Made by a program: the position numbers and the translations under genes. 7,072 nt of DNA from Chloroflexota bacterium (GTDB taxonomy: Bacteria; Chloroflexota; Dehalococcoidia; Lucifugimonadales; Lucifugimonadaceae): contig JAURLM010000220.1 of assembly GCA_030831265.1 (NCBI GenBank), positions 1 to 7,072 on the forward strand, read 5' to 3'. Under the pieces are notes generated by a model that was given only the letters and a program-made list of their open reading frames with translations, did not search any database and was not told where the DNA came from. Of the stretch, positions 1-5,012 are shown one piece after another (positions within the stretch are counted from its first letter, which is position 1; the number at the start of each line of letters is the position of its first letter).

Positions 1-1014
1 AACGCTGCCGCTATCGATGCCCTTGCACCCGGACTCGACATGTCGCCATTGTTCGATCTGATGCGAGACAGGGAAGTCTTGAAAGTCTTCCATTCTCCCG
101 GACAGGACTTGAGCGTCTTCCACACAGTCATGCAGGATGTGCCATCACCCATCTATGACACGCAAACCGCCGCCATGGTCTGCGGTTTCGGTGAACAGCC
201 CGCGTATGCCACGCTTGTAGATGCTTTACTGGGTGAGCGAGTCGACAAAGCATCCCAGATGACCGACTGGTCACGACGACCGTTGACTGATCGTCAGATT
301 GATTACGCCCTGTCGGATGTAACGCACCTTGTCCACCTTTACAGCATCCTGACGGAGAAACTGGCGAAGATGGGCAGGACGGAGTGGGTTGAACAGGAAG
401 TGGCGACACTGCTTGAACCCGCCAGCTACATGTCTGATCCGTCTGAACAGTGGCGCCGCGTCCGACTCCGCCGCCCGACCCGACGTGCGCTCGCAGTTCT
501 CCGTGAGGTTGCAGGTTGGCGGGAGAAAGTGGCACAGGAGCGTGACCGGCCACGTGCGTGGATCATGCGGGACGATTCACTCGCCGAAATTGCTGCTACC
601 CAACCAGTGACTGTTGACGAACTTGAACGGGTTCGTGGCGTAAACCCGCGGTTTGCGGAAGGCTCTGACGGGCAGGCGATCATTGATGCCGTCATATCAG
701 CCATAGAATCACCGCAGGACACGTGGCCCGAGTTACCCGCCCGAAACAAATCATCTGATGTAAGTGACACGCTTGTGGCACTTTTGCAGGCGTTGCTGAA
801 GATTCGAGCGGATCAAAATCAAGTAGCGACGGGATTGGTCGCAAATCGGCGTGATCTTGAGATGATAGCTATGAATGACAACGCTGATGTGCGCGCCTTG
901 AACGGATGGCGGCGCGAGGTTTTTGGTGAAGACGCCCTCCGATTGAAGCACGGTGAAATGGGAATCACGAGCAACGGCGCAGATGCCATCGCCGTTCGCA
1001 TGGATACACGTTAA
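1..1014 (+). CDS. rnd: Ribonuclease D (DEDDy 3'-5' exonuclease with HRDC domain), 5' end missing
   Basis: The reading frame is open from base 1, so the gene starts upstream and 337 codons are visible. The first visible residues (NAAAIDALAPGLDMSPLF) already match the middle of an RNase D exonuclease domain, and the ExoI motif (DxE) must lie before the window. ExoII is visible as VFHSPGQDLSVF (catalytic Asp at visible residue 36). ExoIII is YALSD (Tyr102, Asp106), and the family signature LDKASQMTDWSRRPL-type segment precedes it. An HRDC domain follows (about residues 158-240: RRALAVLREVAGWRE through RVRGVNPRF), then a second, weaker HRDC-like helical region. The family trims the 3' ends of tRNA precursors and other structured RNAs in the cytoplasm, using two metal ions held by the DEDD residues. 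The gene ends with TAA at 1012-1014, with no T-tract terminator behind it. Family assignment is firm; the symbol follows the family name. Confidence 0.93.
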   Translation, partial: NAAAIDALAPGLDMSPLFDLMRDREVLKVFHSPGQDLSVFHTVMQDVPSPIYDTQTAAMVCGFGEQPAYATLVDALLGERVDKASQMTDWSRRPLTDRQIDYALSDVTHLVHLYSILTEKLAKMGRTEWVEQEVATLLEPASYMSDPSEQWRRVRLRRPTRRALAVLREVAGWREKVAQERDRPRAWIMRDDSLAEIAATQPVTVDELERVRGVNPRFAEGSDGQAIIDAVISAIESPQDTWPELPARNKSSDVSDTLVALLQALLKIRADQNQVATGLVANRRDLEMIAMNDNADVRALNGWRREVFGEDALRLKHGEMGITSNGADAIAVRMDTR

Positions 1015-1029
1015 CCTGCGCTGCACAAA

Positions 1030-1051
1030 CTGTGATTGCACAGGCTCACAG
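1030..1051. repeat. Inverted repeat CTGTGA-N10-TCACAG, candidate operator of the thiolase promoter
   Basis: CTGTGA at 1030-1035 and TCACAG at 1046-1051 are perfect reverse complements separated by 10 bp. A nested repeat with 5-bp arms and a 4-bp spacer, CTGTG-ATTG-CACAG (1030-1043), shares the left arm. The element overlaps the putative -35 region and ends 5 bp before the TATACT box of the thiolase promoter, a position suited to repression. Arm sequences resemble CRP half-sites (TGTGA/TCACA), but the spacer is 10 bp rather than the 6 bp of a CRP site, so the regulator is unknown. Confidence 0.45.
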
Positions 1052-1062
1052 CGTCGTATACT
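1036..1062 (+). promoter_or_regulatory. Probable promoter of the thiolase operon
   Basis: TATACT at 1057-1062 matches the -10 consensus at five of six positions. The best -35 candidate, TTGCAC at 1036-1041, is weak and sits at a short 15-bp spacing. Initiation would fall near 1069 and give a leader of about 47 nt containing the GGAG ribosome-binding site. The position, in the only gap between RNase D and the thiolase, supports the call; the -35 part is uncertain. Confidence 0.5.
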
Positions 1063-1115
1063 CACATCGCCTTCCAGCCGCCGGGACTAACAGCAAAGAA
1101 CTGAACGGAGATCTC

Positions 1116-2312
1116 ATGTCCGGCAGTCTCAAGTCAGATGTGTTTATCGCAGGTGCTGCGCGTACTGCCATTGGCAGGTTTGGCGGTGGTCTTTCGACTA
1201 CTCCAGCCACTGAACTCGGCTCAATAGCATTGTCGGAGGCCATCGAACGCTCCGGCATCCCTTCCACAGACATCGAATACACAGTGATGGGCAACATGCT
1301 TTCTGCCGGATTGGGACAAACCCCGGCACGGCAAGCGGCCATTGGGGCAGGAATACCAGAAACGTCATCCGCACTCACGATCAACAAGGCATGTGCCTCA
1401 GGTCTGCAGGCTGTGATCCTTGCTGCACAGGCAATTCAACTTGACGAAGTCAATGCCGTGGCTGCCGGCGGCATGGAAAACATGAGCCTTGCGCCGCACC
1501 TGCTGATGAACAGTCGGACAGGCCAGCGACTCGGTGATGCCAATCTCGTTGACTCGATGATCCATGATGGCTTGTGGTGTCCGTTTGAGAACCGTCACAT
1601 GGGTGGGTCAGCAGAAGCGATCAATGACAAATACGGCATTGGCCGTGAGAGGCAGGACGCATTTGCTGTACGCAGCAACAACCTTGCTGCCTCATCCACT
1701 GCCGAAGGCTGGTTTCGAGATGAGATTGTTGCCGTAGATGTGCGTGATCGCCGCGGAAAAGTGACCACGGTAGACACTGATGAAGGGCCTCGGCCCGCTT
1801 CTACGCAGGAGAAGCTGGCCACGCTTTCTCCGGCATTCCCTCCCGGCCACACGGTTACCGCGGGCAACTCTTCGCAGATTAGCGACGGAGCGGCGGCGCT
1901 TGTGGTAGTTTCTGACCGCAAAGCCGGGGCAGCGGGGGTTTCCACAATGGCCCGTATCACCGGATACGCACACGCGGCCAACAATCCCGGCATGTTGTTC
2001 GATGCACCGAGGCTGGCCGTTTCCAGGCTACTGGAGCGCACCGGTTATTCACTGGATGAATTTGATCTGTTCGAAGTGAACGAGGCATTCGCTGCACAGG
2101 TCCTGGCAAACGAAGACGCTCTTGGTTTGGACGCCGAACGAGTTAACACCCGTGGGGGAGCAATCGCACTGGGCCACCCAATCGGCGCAAGCGGTGCCCG
2201 GATACTGGTGACACTTCTCTACGGACTACGGCGCGTTGCCGGGCGAAAAGGACTGGCAGTGATATGTCACGCCGGTGGCGGTGCGGTGGCAATGAGCATC
2301 GAAACGGCCTGA
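1116..2312 (+). CDS. Thiolase (acetyl-CoA acetyltransferase family)
   Basis: This 398-residue protein has the normal length of a bacterial biosynthetic or degradative thiolase. It has the full catalytic set: the nucleophile Cys93 in NKACASGLQAV, the NEAF motif at 322-325, His354 in ALGHPIGASGAR, and Cys384 in ICHAGGGAVAM. HMGGSAEAIN (161-170) matches the usual HMGxTAE segment. Such enzymes condense two acyl-CoA molecules or cleave 3-ketoacyl-CoA in the cytoplasm; the sequence alone does not fix the chain length or direction. The last motif differs from the common CIGGGMG form at several positions (CHAGGGA), which may tune substrate choice. The ATG at 1116 is chosen because CGGAG lies 5 nt before it; a GTG at 1032 in the same frame would add 28 residues that do not look thiolase-like and would overlap the promoter. 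It is followed after 21 nt by the ATC hydrolase-like gene, so the two are probably one operon. The general family is certain, the exact substrate unknown. Confidence 0.93.
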   Translation: MSGSLKSDVFIAGAARTAIGRFGGGLSTTPATELGSIALSEAIERSGIPSTDIEYTVMGNMLSAGLGQTPARQAAIGAGIPETSSALTINKACASGLQAVILAAQAIQLDEVNAVAAGGMENMSLAPHLLMNSRTGQRLGDANLVDSMIHDGLWCPFENRHMGGSAEAINDKYGIGRERQDAFAVRSNNLAASSTAEGWFRDEIVAVDVRDRRGKVTTVDTDEGPRPASTQEKLATLSPAFPPGHTVTAGNSSQISDGAAALVVVSDRKAGAAGVSTMARITGYAHAANNPGMLFDAPRLAVSRLLERTGYSLDEFDLFEVNEAFAAQVLANEDALGLDAERVNTRGGAIALGHPIGASGARILVTLLYGLRRVAGRKGLAVICHAGGGAVAMSIETA

Positions 2313-2333
2313 ACCATCAAGGAGACGTTGCCG

Positions 2334-2849
2334 ATGCCTGACAAACCCGTAGAAAACCCAGTCGGCGGTGCGTCCGGTCTTGGCGTATTTGAACGCAGGC
2401 GTATTGAAGCCGCTGTGCTTGGCCCAATGTTGCGGGCATTTCAAGAGCGCTTCGGTGAAGATGCGACGCGGGAGACTGCCCGGGAAGTTATTACTCAGAT
2501 CGCCCGAGCCCAGGGCGCAGAGATGGCGGATTTTCTTGGCAACAATGACCTCGAAACCTTCGCTGCCAACAAGGACCCGTGGCGCAAGGGCGGCGCACTG
2601 GATGTAGAGGAACTGGAACGTACCCCAAACGCGTATTCGTTCAACGTCACACGGTGCGGATATGCTGACATGTATCGCAAGATGGGATACGGCGATCTTG
2701 GTGACATATTCTCATGCACTCGTGATTTCGAGTTTTCCCAGGGGTTCAACTCTCGGATAAAACTCACTCGCACGCAGACCATCATGCATGGCGCAACTCA
2801 CTGCAACTTCCGGTACACGCTTGATCCAGCCGCCACGACCGCAGAGTGA
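2334..2849 (+). CDS. L-2-amino-thiazoline-4-carboxylic acid hydrolase-like protein
   Basis: This 171-residue protein matches the ATC hydrolase family from about residue 100 onward. Segments seen are FNVTRCGYADMYRKMG (103-118), ifSCTRDFEFSQGFN (126-139) and IKLTRTQTIMHGATHCNFRY (142-161). Cys108, Cys128 and Cys157 lie within these conserved blocks. The N-terminal part (20-80) looks helical. No signal peptide or membrane segment is present, so it is probably cytoplasmic. The founding family member opens the thiazoline ring in the pseudomonad conversion of DL-ATC to L-cysteine, but many family members occur outside that pathway and their substrates are unknown. The ATG at 2334 is preferred: AAGGAG at 2319-2324 is 9 nt away, whereas an in-frame TTG at 2328 is only 3 nt from it. 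Co-transcription with the thiolase is likely. No racemase or S-carbamoyl-cysteine hydrolase is nearby, so cysteine synthesis from ATC is not supported by context. Confidence 0.82.
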   Translation: MPDKPVENPVGGASGLGVFERRRIEAAVLGPMLRAFQERFGEDATRETAREVITQIARAQGAEMADFLGNNDLETFAANKDPWRKGGALDVEELERTPNAYSFNVTRCGYADMYRKMGYGDLGDIFSCTRDFEFSQGFNSRIKLTRTQTIMHGATHCNFRYTLDPAATTAE

Positions 2850-2903
2850 CGCTACACATCTCCTCCCTGCGTGACTTTCATCCTGGCCATGCATGTGGCG
2901 TGT

Positions 2904-2934
2904 TCACAGGTATGATGGATGCAGGTTCTTGTGA
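2904..2934 (+). promoter_or_regulatory. Possible promoter (TATGAT box) flanked by TCACA/TGTGA arms, upstream of the hypothetical gene
   Basis: TATGAT at 2911-2916 matches the -10 consensus at five of six positions in the 115-bp gap between the ATC hydrolase-like gene and the next gene. No convincing -35 hexamer stands 16-18 bp upstream. The box is enclosed by TCACA (2904-2908) and TGTGA (2930-2934), which are reverse complements. The rest of the gap holds an 8-bp palindrome CATGCATG (2888-2895) and a pyrimidine tract (2951-2964), but no T-tracted terminator. Confidence 0.35.
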
Positions 2935-2964
2935 CGTAAGCAATTCATCCTTTCTCCTCTCCTT

Positions 2965-3543
2965 ATGTTTAGTGGAAGCAACAAACGGGAAGCCAGCATC
3001 ACAATGTGCGTCTTCCCTCACCTCAGCGAATTCGTCGTCATAGACGCGCGCTCCGTTCTGCCAGATGGACCGGCGGTACACGTTCTTTCGTTTGAAGACA
3101 TATTCACGGAAGAATTCCGCACTCAGGTGATGCTAGGCTTTTCGGCTCTGCTGAATAAAGATGATGCCGGCCTGATCGAGATGATCGGACTGCCGCAAGA
3201 AGTAGAGACGCTCGTACGCGCCGAATCATTGAAACGCGTAGTCAGCAGGCTGAATCACGCCGCAGGAATCGACTCGAAAAACGTTGAAGGTGGAATCGGC
3301 GTGCTCTTCTTTGCACGCGGCCTGCTGTCGATAGCTCCAGAACAACTCAACGTGGCAATGAACGACCTTTTCAACAAATCGCTCTCTGAATCTCAGTTGA
3401 CCCGACTGAATGCTGAACTCACAAGGCTAATTGGCGAAGAGCGCGCTGCTGAGGACAAGATTCGGCAACGGGAAATGGCGCAACTGATACAGGGTTCTCC
3501 CGGATCATTCCTGACTCTCTGGCAGAACGACAACAGCAATTAG
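2965..3543 (+). CDS. Hypothetical protein, mostly helical, cytoplasmic
   Basis: I do not recognise this 192-residue protein. It begins with a short beta-like segment (FVVIDARSVLP, then AVHVLSFEDIF), followed by a helical region rich in Leu, Glu and Arg. It ends in a probable coiled coil of mixed charge (about 140-175 of the long form: SQLTRLNAELTRLIGEERAAEDKIRQREMAQ). There is no signal peptide or clear membrane helix; the segment GGIGVLFFARGLLSIA is hydrophobic but short. The start is uncertain. The ATG at 2965 follows a pyrimidine tract with no Shine-Dalgarno sequence. An ATG at 3004 in the same frame gives 179 residues, with GGGA 13 nt upstream, which is rather far. Codon choice resembles the neighbours and the frame is long and uninterrupted, so it is probably a real gene. 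Its stop codon lies inside a perfect inverted repeat, and the MscS gene starts 50 nt later. Confidence 0.72.
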   Translation: MFSGSNKREASITMCVFPHLSEFVVIDARSVLPDGPAVHVLSFEDIFTEEFRTQVMLGFSALLNKDDAGLIEMIGLPQEVETLVRAESLKRVVSRLNHAAGIDSKNVEGGIGVLFFARGLLSIAPEQLNVAMNDLFNKSLSESQLTRLNAELTRLIGEERAAEDKIRQREMAQLIQGSPGSFLTLWQNDNSN

Positions 3544-3551
3544 TTGTCGTT
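3526..3551. repeat. Perfect 9-bp inverted repeat across the stop codon of the hypothetical gene
   Basis: AACGACAAC (3526-3534) and GTTGTCGTT (3543-3551) are exact reverse complements around an 8-nt loop, and the TAG stop occupies 3541-3543. In RNA this makes a clean stem-loop. There is no run of T after it, so it is not a textbook intrinsic terminator. It also lies just upstream of the -35 region of the MscS promoter, so it could equally be a protein-binding operator or a 3'-end stabilising hairpin. Confidence 0.6.
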
Positions 3552-3579
3552 AACTACCAAGACTCATCACAGACGCCTA

Positions 3580-3585
3580 TATACT
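3580..3585 (+). promoter_or_regulatory. -10 box TATACT of the MscS gene, predicting a leaderless transcript
   Basis: TATACT matches the -10 consensus at five of six positions and ends 8 nt before the GTG start at 3594. Transcription normally begins about 6-8 nt after the box, so the mRNA would start at, or within about 2 nt of, the start codon. No Shine-Dalgarno sequence precedes that codon. No clear -35 hexamer is seen at 16-18 bp. Confidence 0.5.
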
Positions 3586-3593
3586 CAATTCCC

Positions 3594-5012
3594 GTGAACA
3601 ACACTTCCTCACAATCACTGCTCCGCGACATGTTCGGCAATCCGGCAGACGGCACGTTTCTCGCGTGGATGGCCGATGATGGTGTCTGGGCGATCCTCAT
3701 CGCGCTGGGAGCCCTCGTCACGTGGTACGTAGTCCGTCTATATATTCGTCGCAAATTTCAAGCGGCAGTACGCAACGTCGAAGGCTCTTCCGACGCTATA
3801 CAAGAAGATGGAGTCGCTGTTCGTAGCGTCAACCGCTTGATCAGTACCATCCTGCCGGGACTGGTGATTGGCACTATCGCGGTCATCTGGATTCTTTTTG
3901 TCATCGGCCGCGACATAGCACCGGTCCTGGATTTCTTTTCTAACCTGGGAACCGATGCGGCACTGTGGGTCGTGACTGGTGGCGTACGAATCCTGCTGCT
4001 CATCGTTTTCGCATGGGTCGGCATGAGACTCGCCAGGCGCCTGATCCCCCAACTAATGCTCAAAGTCATCCGAGATGGCCGCGACGCTGCGGATCGCGCC
4101 GAAGCTTCTCGCAAAAGGGCAGAGACGCTTGGTGCGGTGTTTGTCGCAGCAATCAACGTCATCATCGTACTGGTGGTCGCCTTCGCCATTTTGACTGAAT
4201 TCAACGTACCGATTGGCCCTGTCCTCGGCGGTGTTGGTATAGCCGGAATCGCTCTTGGTTTCGGGGCACAGTACCTTGTGCGAGATGTCATCACCGGCAC
4301 GCTCATCCTGCTTGAGAACCAGTACCGCCAGGGAGATGTGGTAGAGATCGCAGGGATAGCGGGACTTGTCGAATCAATCAACCTCCGTCGCACGGTGTTG
4401 AGAGACCTGGACGGCAAGGTTCATACGATTCCGCACGGAGAGATAACAACAACCAGTAACTTCACAAAGTACTGGTCGCGGGTTGTCCTTGATATCGGCG
4501 TTGCATACAAAGAGAACATGGAGAACGTCTTCCGCGTGCTCAATGAAATTGGGCAGGAACTGGGCAATCACCCGGAACTTGGTCTGAAGGTGATTGATCC
4601 GCCAAAGGTGCTCAGGTTGCAGGCGTTTGATGCATCGCAGATAACGGTTCGCATGCTCGGTGTCTGCAAACCGCTCACGCAATGGGAACTCGCCGGCTGG
4701 ATGCGGCTGAGAATCAAGCAGCGTTTCGATGAGGTTGGCATCGAGATTCCATTCCCACACCAGACGCTGTACTGGGGGGTGGATCAGCCAGCATTGCCGT
4801 GGCAGCAGTCTCCCCCGGCTGACGGTAACGCACCTACGGCGCAGAAGCCACAAGAAATTACGGCCGATGACTTTACCGAGCCGGGAACGTTGACTCCGGA
4901 ACAACGAGAAGCGATGCTGGCTGAAATGGCCCTTGCGGCACTGGCAGCAAACGAACAGATGACACGGGAATCCGGCTCAGAGACTCGACTTCCCGGTCAA
5001 ACGGACGATTGA
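3594..5012 (+). CDS. MscS-family small-conductance mechanosensitive ion channel
   Basis: This 472-residue inner-membrane protein should open under membrane tension to release solutes during hypo-osmotic shock. Four hydrophobic helices lie near 31-51, 86-106, 123-146 and 179-201. They lead into the Gly/Ala-rich pore helix at 207-241 (VLGGVGIAGIALGFGAQYLVRD, then VITGTLILLENQY). The MscS beta domain follows (242-305: GDVVEIAGIAGLVESINLRRTVLRD, DGKVHTIPHGEI, SNFTKYW), then a cytoplasmic alpha/beta domain ending at IPFPHQTLYWG (385-395). The last 75 residues are polar, proline-rich and acidic, probably disordered, and are an extension beyond the core. E. coli MscS has three membrane helices, so this is a larger member with one added helix. 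The GTG start is preferred because a TATACT box sits 8 nt upstream; the next ATG (3630) has no ribosome-binding site. The 3' end overlaps the convergent GT20 gene by 16 bp. Confidence 0.92.
   Translation: MNNTSSQSLLRDMFGNPADGTFLAWMADDGVWAILIALGALVTWYVVRLYIRRKFQAAVRNVEGSSDAIQEDGVAVRSVNRLISTILPGLVIGTIAVIWILFVIGRDIAPVLDFFSNLGTDAALWVVTGGVRILLLIVFAWVGMRLARRLIPQLMLKVIRDGRDAADRAEASRKRAETLGAVFVAAINVIIVLVVAFAILTEFNVPIGPVLGGVGIAGIALGFGAQYLVRDVITGTLILLENQYRQGDVVEIAGIAGLVESINLRRTVLRDLDGKVHTIPHGEITTTSNFTKYWSRVVLDIGVAYKENMENVFRVLNEIGQELGNHPELGLKVIDPPKVLRLQAFDASQITVRMLGVCKPLTQWELAGWMRLRIKQRFDEVGIEIPFPHQTLYWGVDQPALPWQQSPPADGNAPTAQKPQEITADDFTEPGTLTPEQREAMLAEMALAALAANEQMTRESGSETRLPGQTDD

Noticed and set aside
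1031..1050. CRP binding site TGTGA-N-TCACA upstream of the thiolase
   Set aside because: The spacer is 10 bp, not the 6 bp required for CRP-type sites, so only an unspecified operator is proposed.
1032..1115. GTG at 1032 as an upstream start for the thiolase, adding 28 residues
   Set aside because: It has no ribosome-binding site, the added residues do not resemble a thiolase N-terminus, and the segment contains the likely promoter; ATG 1116 has a GGAG at good spacing.
2850..2870. Minus-strand GGGAGGAG as a ribosome-binding site
   Set aside because: It touches the next ATG directly, which leaves no spacing, and that frame stops after a single further codon.
3758..4417. Long minus-strand open frame of 219 codons inside the MscS gene
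   Set aside because: Its composition is rich in Ser, Thr, Arg and Pro with no recognisable motif, which is typical of an antisense shadow of a membrane-protein gene; the plus-strand product is unmistakable.
4374..4904. Minus-strand frame of 176 codons opposite the MscS C-terminal domain
   Set aside because: No family signature, and it lies wholly antisense to the conserved MscS beta and alpha/beta domains.
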